Shown: positions 1-5,807, counted from the stretch's first letter. The stretch: DNA of 6,049 nucleotides from Chlamydiota bacterium (GCA_027449725.1 DAIDLB010000112.1:1-6049), one strand, 5' to 3'. Notes: generated from the letters alone by a model not told the origin. Made by a program: numbers and translations.

Positions 1-450
1 CTCGGTTCCTTTGGGCGAAGGGGGGAGAAAGGCGGCGAGGGAAGCGTCGACGGAAAAGGGGTGGAGCGACGATGGCGGCGAAGAGAGGCGACCTGGCAGA
101 GAGTTATTGCTGGCGAGGAGTTCGGATGGGTGGAATGGAAGCAAAAAGGGTCGGAGCGGCGCCTCCGGAGGCTGGATTTCGAGGAATGCCAAATTTGGCT
201 TCAGGTTCAAGGAGGATTCAGCTTTTTGCGGGACCAAGGCAAGCGCGGGCGCAGGATGGGCCAGGTTTTCAAAGACTTCTTTCAAAATCTGGCGTCTGTC
301 TGCCATTTCATGAGAGACGGACGGTCGCTGCGTTCCCTGAGGCGGAGAAAACCAGAGCGCATGGGCCTGGAAAAGATAGAGCATCAAAGCGTGAAGGCAG
401 AGAGAAAAACAGACGCAGGTACAAAAAAGACGCCGTTGACTGCTCATCAT
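1..450 (-). CDS. Partial TonB/TolA-like protein: N-terminal membrane anchor plus proline-rich region, cut by the window edge
   Basis: A reading frame starts at the ATG at 450 and stays open to base 1, giving 150 residues without a stop. Its start overlaps the stop of the upstream TPR gene as ATGA, and a GGAG lies at 465-462, 11 bases before the ATG; a second in-frame ATG is at 447. Residues 5-7 (QRR) are followed by one hydrophobic segment, about 8-33, containing Ser16 and His20 in the form SLCLH. A short charged helix (about 50-65) follows, then a chain rich in Pro, Leu and Ser to the edge. In the TonB and TolA families a Ser-xxx-His pair in the single N-terminal helix couples to ExbB/ExbD or TolQ/TolR, and a proline-rich stretch spans the periplasm. 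The role is inferred from this architecture; the C-terminal domain that would confirm it is outside the window. It could instead be an unrelated anchored proline-rich protein. That it is a real gene is fairly secure. Confidence 0.7.
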   Translation of the reverse strand, partial: MMSSQRRLFCTCVCFSLCLHALMLYLFQAHALWFSPPQGTQRPSVSHEMADRRQILKEVFENLAHPAPALALVPQKAESSLNLKPNLAFLEIQPPEAPLRPFLLPFHPSELLASNNSLPGRLSSPPSSLHPFSVDASLAAFLPPSPKGTE

Positions 451-3059
451 TCTGCAATTTGCTCCAACTGCCTCTTCGCCCGGGCGGCCAGGTAGTCCGT
501 CGGGGGGCTTTGTAAAATCTCTTCATAGAGCTTTTTCGCATTTTGCAACAGCAGAGTCCTCTCCTTTTCTTCTTGGCTCAAAAGAGACTGGCAATGGAAG
601 ATCTCGGCCTGGAAGAGGGTTAGATAGCCCCGGTAGAGAGCGTCTTTTTCTTGCGATTGGGACCTTCCTGCATGGTAGTCGCGAGAGAGGAGGTCCTCCT
701 CTTGCTCGAAGTTCTCTTTTGCCAGGCGGAGGAGGGCCAGCCTTTTTTCAAGGCGCATTTCTTCTTTTTCCAGTCCGGTTTGAAGATCGACATACTCGAG
801 GGCCGCCTCCAGATGGATCGGTTCGTTCGCAAGATTTTTTTGGAGCGAAAGTGTTTTGAGCAAAGAAAGGACGTTGGCGAGATCGGGCTTTGGAAGGGAA
901 CCGAATTTCGCGAGTCGAAGCCGCGCGCTTTTTAAGGCACCCGTTGCGCTCGCAAACGTCCGGAGCGTAGCGCTTTTGGCCGCAAGCCGGTCGTAGAGTC
1001 CGAGCGCCCGCTCTTTTTGCCCTATCTTTTCATACTGCTCCGCCAGCTGCAGCTCTACCGCGCTCTCTTCCTGCCAGCCCCAGGAAGGGTGGGCGGTATG
1101 CTGCTTTTTCAGGCTTTCCAGAAGAGAGATCTGTTTGGCGGCATCGCCCCCCTTTCCGTAAAGGGCGGCGAGCTTGACAAGCGCCTTTTCGAAGGCGAGA
1201 GAATCTTCTTCGAGCTCGGAGGGGTTGATCCCGTTCGCAGCAAAAAATGTCTCTAAGGCATAAGCAGCCCGATCCGGATGGATGTTCTCCCTTTCATAGT
1301 AGTCGGCCAGCCAGAGGAGATTTTCCGAAAGAACCGCCATGCCTCGCGACGCCTGATAGAGGTGCTCCGCGGCCAGGGCCGATTCTCCCAGATCGAGGTA
1401 GCCGTTGAAGAGGGCGAGATGGATGGCGGGCGGCTCGAGCAGGTCTGCGCCGAGAGAGAGGGCCGCTTCGGCCTCAATGCAAAACCGCTTTACATCATGC
1501 AGTCCGTCTCGGACCGAAAGGGCCAAGAGGAGGTGCGCATTGCCGCTCTCAGTTAGCTTTTCCAGCCGGAAGATCGTTTCGCGGTATCTTTTCAAGTCGT
1601 AGCAGGTCTTGGCCTGTAACAGGAGCCATTTGTCCCTTTCTCCTTCCGCAAGAACCCCTTTTTGCATTAAAAATTGATCGAGATCGTATACGAGCTGCTC
1701 TCGAAGGGGGTCCGTAGGAGAAGCGTTGCAGAGGTTGGCCGAAGCCGATGCGAGAAAGCGCCAGGCGAAGGGGGCCCGGTCGGATTCGGGATAGAGGTCG
1801 AGATAGGCGATACAGCGGGCTTTGCACTCCCCCCATTTTTTTTCATGGAAGTCCAGGTGGATTTCTTCGAAAAGGGCCGTTTGGCACTCGGGCGCTTCGG
1901 GGAACTCCGATTGGATTTTTTCAAAGAGGGTGCGGGCGGAAGCATTCCGGCACGATTTTTTCTCCAGGAGGGCCCGGCTCAAATAGCCTTTCGGCAGCTC
2001 GGGGTCGTTGGGATAGAGGGCGGCAAGCCGGTCGAGGGCGCTTTCCAGATGCTCTCGATCGCCGAGCCGGTAAGACGCCTCGAGAGTGTCGATCAGCGCG
2101 CTTTTGAGCGCATCCGATGGAGCTGAGTTTTTGGCAAACAAGACGAGCTCTTGCAGGGCTTCGGAATAGAGTTTTAGCTGCAGGTAGCTTTTTCCGAAAA
2201 AGAGGCGGGCGTCGCTCATTTTTTCCGGGGGGATGGACGCCAAAATCTCTTCTTTATTTGAAAGGATCTCTTCATAGCGCTTGCAATCGTAGGCAAGAAT
2301 GAGCGCGTTGTAGGCGGCGTCGGCGCTCTTCAAGCTCCGAAACGTCTTGAGAGCGAGTTCTTTATCGAATTTTGCCTGAAAGAGAGCCGCCCGAAAGAGC
2401 ATCTCCTCCCGATTCGCTCCCGGATTTTCTGCCAGGCGGAGATAGATCCCGGCAGCTCCGGAATCGTTTTTTAAAATTGCGGAGAGATGGGCGGCGGCCT
2501 CTGCGATTTCGTCGGAGAGCCCCTCTTCCAAAAGCTCCTGGAAGTAGGGAAGGGCGCGCGACGCAAGACGCTCGAGGAGGACCGTGTCGTCAGCCGAATT
2601 GAGGCATTGCTGGTAGAGCGAGATGGCGAGCAGGTGGGTCGCCCTCTGCTTGTGTTCAGGGAGGAGCGTCTCTTGCTGCAAATAGGCTTCGCACTCATCG
2701 GACAGAGTGGCAAACCACTGCAGCTCGAGCAGGCACTGCATCCGATTCAAGAAAATTTTTTCACCGAGGGCGGTGTCGACGATCCGCGAATATTGCATGA
2801 GCGCGCTTTTGAAATTGTCTTCACGCACATAGAGGTCGCCCAGCGAGGCATGGAGCGTTTGGGCGAACGAGCTTTCGGGATATTCGCGCAAAAACTCTTC
2901 AATTTCGGATTTGACGATTTGGTATTCCCCCTCTTTCCAAAAATCGGCGATGCGGCGCAAAAAGAGCGCCTCTTCTTCCGATTGGGCTTGCCACTCCTGG
3001 GGAAGAAGCGGAGCGGAAGCGGCAAGCAGCCAGAGGAGGGAATAGGAAAACCGGCGCAT
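447..3059 (-). CDS. Large secreted TPR-repeat protein (870 aa)
   Basis: The protein starts with a signal peptide (Arg2, Arg3, hydrophobic core about 8-19), so it is probably exported to the periplasm or outer membrane; the cleavage site is not clear. Almost all the rest is helical TPR-like repeats. Clear examples are about 44-63 (EYQIVKSEIEEFLREYPES) and 64-97, about 290-320, about 395-445 with two 'FPEAPE/YPESDRAPF' turns, about 680-700 (EKIGQKERALGLYDRLAA) and the C-terminal 35 residues. I see no catalytic domain. TPR solenoids are protein-binding scaffolds; CpoB/YbgF in the Tol system and BamD are exported examples, but this one is much longer. The frame extends 10 codons upstream to an ATG at 3089, but that start has no Shine-Dalgarno and would precede the signal peptide, while the ATG at 3059 has GAGG six bases upstream. 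The gene overlaps the TonB/TolA-like gene by four bases, so the two are probably cotranscribed and translationally coupled. The exact function is unknown. Confidence 0.88.
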   Translation of the reverse strand: MRRFSYSLLWLLAASAPLLPQEWQAQSEEEALFLRRIADFWKEGEYQIVKSEIEEFLREYPESSFAQTLHASLGDLYVREDNFKSALMQYSRIVDTALGEKIFLNRMQCLLELQWFATLSDECEAYLQQETLLPEHKQRATHLLAISLYQQCLNSADDTVLLERLASRALPYFQELLEEGLSDEIAEAAAHLSAILKNDSGAAGIYLRLAENPGANREEMLFRAALFQAKFDKELALKTFRSLKSADAAYNALILAYDCKRYEEILSNKEEILASIPPEKMSDARLFFGKSYLQLKLYSEALQELVLFAKNSAPSDALKSALIDTLEASYRLGDREHLESALDRLAALYPNDPELPKGYLSRALLEKKSCRNASARTLFEKIQSEFPEAPECQTALFEEIHLDFHEKKWGECKARCIAYLDLYPESDRAPFAWRFLASASANLCNASPTDPLREQLVYDLDQFLMQKGVLAEGERDKWLLLQAKTCYDLKRYRETIFRLEKLTESGNAHLLLALSVRDGLHDVKRFCIEAEAALSLGADLLEPPAIHLALFNGYLDLGESALAAEHLYQASRGMAVLSENLLWLADYYERENIHPDRAAYALETFFAANGINPSELEEDSLAFEKALVKLAALYGKGGDAAKQISLLESLKKQHTAHPSWGWQEESAVELQLAEQYEKIGQKERALGLYDRLAAKSATLRTFASATGALKSARLRLAKFGSLPKPDLANVLSLLKTLSLQKNLANEPIHLEAALEYVDLQTGLEKEEMRLEKRLALLRLAKENFEQEEDLLSRDYHAGRSQSQEKDALYRGYLTLFQAEIFHCQSLLSQEEKERTLLLQNAKKLYEEILQSPPTDYLAARAKRQLEQIAE

Positions 3060-3065
3060 GGAGTA

Positions 3066-3069
3066 CCTC
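3066..3069 (-). promoter_or_regulatory. Ribosome binding site fixing the TPR gene start
   Basis: The minus strand reads GAGG here, six bases before the ATG at 3059. The alternative in-frame ATG at 3089 is preceded by CCCTAGTTTGA, with no purine-rich core. This site decides the start and places the signal peptide at the very N-terminus. Confidence 0.7.
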
Positions 3070-3091
3070 GGGTTTGCAAGATGCACCATTC

Positions 3092-3121
3092 AAACTAGGG
3101 CTTCTCTCTCCATTTTTCCAA
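3092..3121 (-). promoter_or_regulatory. Weak candidate promoter for the TPR / TonB-like unit
   Basis: On the minus strand TTGGAA (3121-3116) is followed after 18 bases by TAGTTT (3097-3092). The -10 match is poor. Transcription would begin near 3085, downstream of the rejected ATG at 3089 and upstream of the chosen start at 3059. Some promoter is needed in this short gap because the neighbour at 3201 is divergent, but this exact pair is only a guess. Confidence 0.2.
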
Positions 3122-3146
3122 GAGAAAACATTTTTTTCCTGAGTTT

Positions 3147-3156
3147 CCTTGCAAGG
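3147..3156. repeat. 10-bp perfect palindrome CCTTGCAAGG on the -35 box
   Basis: The sequence CCTTGCAAGG is its own reverse complement. It covers the TTGCAA hexamer used as -35 in the plus-strand promoter of the transporter gene and sits in the middle of a 141-bp divergent region. It could be an operator for a dimeric regulator or simply a chance palindrome; no second copy was noticed in the window. Confidence 0.35.
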
Positions 3157-3177
3157 GCAATTGGATTTTTTTATTCT
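3149..3177 (+). promoter_or_regulatory. Sigma-70-type promoter for the transporter gene
   Basis: TTGCAA (3149-3154), a 17-base spacer rich in T near its end, and TATTCT (3172-3177) form a good housekeeping-type promoter. The start of transcription would fall near 3184, giving a leader of about 17 bases that contains the ribosome binding site AGGAGG at 3191-3196. Confidence 0.5.
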
Positions 3178-3190
3178 GGCTTCAGAACAT

Positions 3191-3196
3191 AGGAGG
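3191..3196 (+). promoter_or_regulatory. Strong Shine-Dalgarno AGGAGG for the transporter gene
   Basis: A full-consensus AGGAGG lies four bases before the ATG at 3201. The spacing is slightly short, but the match supports this start and the gene being well translated. Confidence 0.75.
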
Positions 3197-3200
3197 CTGC

Positions 3201-4109
3201 ATGGGCATTGTATTGATTCTGGTGGCAAGCTGTTTTGCGTCTCTCTCCAATTTCTGCATGCGCCGCAGCATCGATAGCGGAGGGACTGCCAGAGCCTTTT
3301 TGACCGTGCAGCTTTCCATTGCCGCTCTGGCCGCCTTCCTCGTCGGCCCTGTCCGGACGGGGGAATTCGCCCTCAACCTGCCCGTGATTGCGGCGGGGCT
3401 GGCCGCAGGCCTGGTTTTGGGGTGGATGCTTCAGACGCTGGGGCGCGCGCTGGAATGCGGCCCTCCGGGCTTGACCTTCGCCATGCTCAATGCTTCAACT
3501 GTGATGCCGGCCATCGTAATGGCCCTTCTCTTCGGAGCCGCCTTCGGCTGCCTCTATACGCCCTGGCATGCGATCGGCTCGCTGCTTGTCCTGACCGGCC
3601 TTTTCTGGGCGGGCAAGGGGCTGCAGGGGCTTGTCAACCGGCGCGCCTGGCTCCTCTTTTCCCTTCTGACATTTTCTCTCCACGTCCTTTTTTTAGTGAT
3701 GATGCAGTGCCGCGTTCTGGTCCTCAACTCGAAGCTGGCAGCGCTTGCCTCGGATCTTGCGAGCCCCTGGTTCCTCTTTTTTATCTATTTGGCCGCGGCC
3801 TTGCTCCAGGCGGCGATTTATCTTTCCAAAGAGAGCCGGCTGCCTAAATCGGACGAGTGCTTTTACGGCCTTTTCGGGGGGATCGGCAATGCGATGAGCA
3901 CGTTTTTCCTCATCTGGGCGACCGAGGCGGCGAATATGCTGGAGAGGGCGGTGATTTTTCCGATCTTTTCGATCGCGATCATCGTCATCTGCAATATTTG
4001 GGGGCAAAGGCTCTATCAGGAGCGCGTCCATTGGAAGGCATGCCAGCTCTGCCTGTTTGGCCTTTTCATTGGCACAGTCGACTGGAGTTCTCTTTTAAAA
4101 TATTTCTGA
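3201..4109 (+). CDS. EamA/DMT-superfamily-like transporter, ten membrane helices (302 aa)
   Basis: This is an integral inner-membrane protein with about ten hydrophobic helices, near residues 2-18, 31-49, 59-81, 89-112, 119-141, 149-168, 189-210, 222-242, 248-270 and 278-296. Length near 300 residues and ten helices fit the drug/metabolite transporter (EamA) fold of two five-helix halves. The first helix followed by 'CMRRSIDSGGTARAF' resembles the start of EamA domains, and small residues crowd helices 3 and 8, as in helix packing in this family. DMT members carry metabolites such as amino acids, nucleotides or drugs; the substrate cannot be read from the sequence. The start is set by AGGAGG at 3191 and a promoter at 3149. 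The gene is alone on the plus strand, divergent from the TPR unit and convergent with the next gene, which it overlaps by 15 bases. It might be a lineage-specific permease outside the Pfam EamA model. Confidence 0.85.
   Translation: MGIVLILVASCFASLSNFCMRRSIDSGGTARAFLTVQLSIAALAAFLVGPVRTGEFALNLPVIAAGLAAGLVLGWMLQTLGRALECGPPGLTFAMLNASTVMPAIVMALLFGAAFGCLYTPWHAIGSLLVLTGLFWAGKGLQGLVNRRAWLLFSLLTFSLHVLFLVMMQCRVLVLNSKLAALASDLASPWFLFFIYLAAALLQAAIYLSKESRLPKSDECFYGLFGGIGNAMSTFFLIWATEAANMLERAVIFPIFSIAIIVICNIWGQRLYQERVHWKACQLCLFGLFIGTVDWSSLLKYF
4095..4109. other. 15-bp tail-to-tail overlap of two convergent genes
   Basis: The plus-strand transporter stops with TGA at 4107-4109, while the minus-strand TPR membrane gene stops with TAA at 4097-4095. 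The two 3' coding ends share 15 bases, including TTTTAAAA. No GC stem followed by a T run is visible for either gene, so the two transcripts should run into each other. Confidence 0.85.
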
Positions 4110-5126
4110 AAATGAGCGCGATTTTTGCGGACTGCCGTAGGCCATAATCAGGTCCTGAGACTTTTGGTAGTTGGCCTCTTTGAGTTCCTCATAGACCTTG
4201 AGTCCCTTGGCATTGTTCCCCTGTTCGAAATAAAGCAAACCGAGGCGGAAGAGCAGGTCGCGATCCAGAGGGCGAAGCTGCAGCAGGGTTTCGACTTCGC
4301 GGATCTCCTCTTGAGGCATTCGGAGATCGTGATAGCCGGATGCCAGCTGTTCATGGACCCAAGGGTCGTTCGGGGCGTAATGGTTGAGGATTTGAAGCTC
4401 TTCCATGGCAAGCGTCGCAGCGGCTAGAAAATGCTCTTCAAAGACCTCTTTTCTTTTCCGGTACGCCCTTTGCAGCGCAGGGCTCTTCGGCTCGGCAAAG
4501 AGTTTGGAGAGGGAGATGTAGGTATTGGCGAGGGAGGCGTGCGCTTCCAGGTCTGTTGGCGTGGCGCGGATTTGCTGCAGATGTTCGTCGATTGCGCTAT
4601 GGAGGAGAGTTTGTTTGAAGCGGAGAACGTCTTTCCAGTGGCATTGTGTCGAAAATCCTTCCAAGAGCCGTTTGAAGGGAGAGAGGAGCGTAGGAATTTG
4701 ATAGAGGCCCTCTTCAAAATCGTCGAGATGGGCGGCGAGCTTGACAAGGGATGCTGCGATCGTGAGGCTCTGCCCTGCGTCGCAGGTGGCAAGCTGCTTT
4801 TTTGCGGAAGAGACGAATTGCTGTTTGAGCTGATTGAATTGTTCCGGCTTTTTAGCCTGATAATAGAAGAGAAAGATGAAGTAGGAAAAGACGGTCAAAA
4901 AGAGGGCGCTGAGGGAAAGGGCAAGCAATAGGGGCTGAGATAAAAAGGGGCTGTAGAAGAAAACCGCTGCGAGCTGAGCCGTAAAGAGGGCTGCAAAAGA
5001 AACGTTGAAGAGAGCAAAAGAGCGGGTGATTTTTCGAAAAGAGCCCAGGATTGTGCGGTAGAGGTGGGGCAGGCGCTCCTGAAAGAGGAGGTTCTCGTTC
5101 GATGAATTGTTCATTTGCGTGATCAT
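4095..5126 (-). CDS. Membrane-hairpin protein with C-terminal TPR repeats (343 aa)
   Basis: Residues about 37-59 and 65-89 are two hydrophobic helices joined by a loop of about five residues. Basic residues lie before the first (R31, K32, R36) and after the second (K92, K93), so both ends should face the cytoplasm. The rest is helical: a TPR-like block at about 192-213 (DLEAHASLANTYISLSKLF), another at about 250-286 and a third at about 287-320 (DLLFRLGLLYFEQGNNAKGLKVYEEL). TPRs bind partner proteins, so it is probably a membrane-tethered adaptor; the partner is unknown. In Chlamydiae a tight two-helix hairpin is also the hallmark of inclusion membrane (Inc) proteins, but the large TPR domain is not typical of them. 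Start: the frame is open to a TTG at 5147, but that TTG lies upstream of the predicted -10 box. ATG at 5126 is chosen; ATG at 5114 (339 aa) is possible. Neither has a Shine-Dalgarno. Confidence 0.85.
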   Translation of the reverse strand: MITQMNNSSNENLLFQERLPHLYRTILGSFRKITRSFALFNVSFAALFTAQLAAVFFYSPFLSQPLLLALSLSALFLTVFSYFIFLFYYQAKKPEQFNQLKQQFVSSAKKQLATCDAGQSLTIAASLVKLAAHLDDFEEGLYQIPTLLSPFKRLLEGFSTQCHWKDVLRFKQTLLHSAIDEHLQQIRATPTDLEAHASLANTYISLSKLFAEPKSPALQRAYRKRKEVFEEHFLAAATLAMEELQILNHYAPNDPWVHEQLASGYHDLRMPQEEIREVETLLQLRPLDRDLLFRLGLLYFEQGNNAKGLKVYEELKEANYQKSQDLIMAYGSPQKSRSFSEIF

Positions 5127-5137
5127 TGTGCATGCGG

Positions 5138-5166
5138 AGTTTATCAAATTTTTTGATTCAATTCAA
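5138..5166 (-). promoter_or_regulatory. Promoter of the membrane-hairpin TPR gene, giving a near-leaderless mRNA
   Basis: On the minus strand TTGAAT (5166-5161), a spacer of exactly 17 bases and TAAACT (5143-5138) match the housekeeping consensus at four of six bases each. Transcription would begin near 5131, only about five bases before the ATG at 5126. The 45-base gap after the lipoprotein gene is fully used by this promoter. Its spacer holds an A/T inverted repeat, ATCAAA-TTT-TTTGAT (5143-5157). Confidence 0.5.
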
Positions 5167-5170
5167 GGTG

Positions 5171-5602
5171 TTATCGACCCGAAGCGACCATGAAATCGAT
5201 GATCCGCTGGCTTACTCCCGCATCCTGCAGCCGGCGGATTTGCGCCTGGCTTAACGTATAGGAGCTATCCGTTTCCTGCATGTAATTTAAGATGGCCGTA
5301 TCATTGACGCCGCCTTGCGAGAGTTTGATGACGTCATTGAGGGTGAGCGGCTCTCCCCGCTCCATCCGATCGACCGTGCGCGGGCTTGAGCGCTCCATCA
5401 CTCTCCGGTCCTGTTCGTCAAGCACGGCTCCGACCAATCCGCCTGCGACCGCGCCCACTGCCGTGCCGATCAGCGCGCCCTGGCCGCCTCCCACCGCTCC
5501 TCCGGTCAGTGCGCCAAGGCCTGCCCCCGCAATCACTCCTGTTCCGGTGTTTGTGGAACAGCTCGCCAAGACGGCGATCATCAAAAATCCCAATTGTCTC
5601 AT
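5171..5602 (-). CDS. Glycine-zipper lipoprotein with duplicated C-terminal motif (143 aa)
   Basis: The N-terminus is a lipoprotein signal: Arg2, a hydrophobic core and the lipobox LASC with Cys15 as the acylation site, so the protein should be lipid-anchored in the envelope. Residues about 20-60 are a glycine zipper (GAGLGALTGGAVGGG and GTAVGAVAGGLVGAV), a small-residue helix hairpin that packs in or against membranes, as in the SlyB/YMGG-like families. A charged linker follows (61-85). The C-terminus carries two related helical units, about 89-108 (DVIKLSQGGVNDTAILNYM) and about 121-138 (QIRRLQDAGVSQRIIDFM), sharing L-x-x-(G/A)GV-x-x-x-I-x-x-x-M. Function is unknown; zipper lipoproteins often affect envelope stability. 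The frame is open upstream to 5929, but the ATG at 5602 has AGGTGA five bases ahead and begins the signal peptide. The upstream extension runs through an inverted repeat and looks non-coding. TAA at 5173-5171 ends the gene. Confidence 0.88.
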   Translation of the reverse strand: MRQLGFLMIAVLASCSTNTGTGVIAGAGLGALTGGAVGGGQGALIGTAVGAVAGGLVGAVLDEQDRRVMERSSPRTVDRMERGEPLTLNDVIKLSQGGVNDTAILNYMQETDSSYTLSQAQIRRLQDAGVSQRIIDFMVASGR

Positions 5603-5607
5603 AAAAC

Positions 5608-5613
5608 TCACCT
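5608..5613 (-). promoter_or_regulatory. Ribosome binding site fixing the lipoprotein start
   Basis: The minus strand reads AGGTGA, five bases before the ATG at 5602. It supports the 143-residue product starting with the lipoprotein signal, rather than the long upstream extension of the frame. Confidence 0.7.
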
Positions 5614-5630
5614 GAAAAAAGAAGGCACTT

Positions 5631-5767
5631 GAACCTATCCCAGTAATGAGCTTCTGTCGATTTTCGGGTTCTTTGGAGCCGATTTTCGATCCTTTTTGCG
5701 GGGGTAGTACCGACAATAGTATACAACCCCCGCAAAATCGACGAAGCCTCATTACTGGGATAGGTTC
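5631..5767. repeat. 137-bp compound inverted repeat (structured leader or MITE-like element)
   Basis: The outer arms are 5631-5664 and 5734-5767. Their outermost 20 bases (GAACCTATCCCAGTAATGAG) are perfectly inverted, and 30 of 34 positions match overall. Nested inside is a GC-rich hairpin: TTTTGCGGGGGT (5694-5705) pairs with ACCCCCGCAAAA (5726-5737) around a 20-base loop, extendable by GTA/TAC past one mismatch. The remaining left-hand part (5665-5693) can form a small stem at 5675-5692, so the whole could fold as a three-way junction. CGATTTTCG occurs twice (5658-5666 and 5680-5688) and TTTTCGGGTT (5661-5670) resembles the inner arm, so alternative pairings exist. There is no T run after the GC stem on either strand, so it is not a simple terminator. 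It ends 28 bases before the lipoprotein ATG. I see no clear target-site duplication and no gene inside. Confidence 0.85.
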
Positions 5768-5771
5768 TTCT

Positions 5772-5807
5772 TTTATACCAATTATCGTGGATTGAGAAAA
5801 TTGTCTA
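5772..5807 (-). promoter_or_regulatory. Candidate promoter for the lipoprotein gene
   Basis: Two overlapping options read toward the lipoprotein gene. TGGTATAAA (5780-5772) is an extended -10 (TG-N-TATAAA) and would start transcription near 5765, exactly at the edge of the inverted repeat. Alternatively TAGACA (5807-5802), a short 15-base spacer and GATAAT (5786-5781) match the consensus at five of six bases each. Either way the mRNA leader would be about 160-175 bases and contain all or nearly all of the inverted repeat. Confidence 0.4.

Noticed and set aside
61..495. Plus-strand reading frame of 144 codons at the left edge
   Set aside because: It mirrors the codon positions of the minus-strand TonB/TolA-like frame, is extremely rich in Arg and Glu, and crosses the ATGA junction of two minus-strand genes.
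308..541. Minus-strand 77-codon frame across the TPR gene end
   Set aside because: It overlaps both the TPR gene end and the start of the next gene in another frame; the frame at 450 has the overlap, ribosome binding site and membrane anchor expected of a real gene.
1674..2126. Plus-strand reading frame of 150 codons
   Set aside because: Antisense shadow of the TPR gene; composition (many Arg, Gly, Phe) is typical of a shadow frame and it has no supporting start signal.
3060..3089. Upstream ATG at 3089 for the TPR gene
   Set aside because: It lacks a Shine-Dalgarno and would put ten residues before the signal peptide; the ATG at 3059 has GAGG at the right distance.
2487..3098. Plus-strand reading frame of 203 codons inside the TPR gene region
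   Set aside because: It is antisense to the signal peptide and first repeats of the TPR gene, has no recognisable domain, and its openness follows from the codon bias of the opposite strand.
5143..5157. A/T inverted repeat ATCAAA-TTT-TTTGAT as terminator of the lipoprotein gene
   Set aside because: The stem has almost no G or C and lies within the spacer of the next gene's promoter; it is too weak to call a terminator.
5694..5737. Rho-independent terminator
   Set aside because: The GC stem is flanked by T on its 5' side and A on its 3' side on both strands, the opposite of what termination needs.
5631..5767. Integron attC site or IS with TA target duplication
   Set aside because: The ends are GAACC/GGTTC rather than RYYYAAC/GTTRRRY, no TA or longer direct repeat flanks the arms, and no transposase is present.
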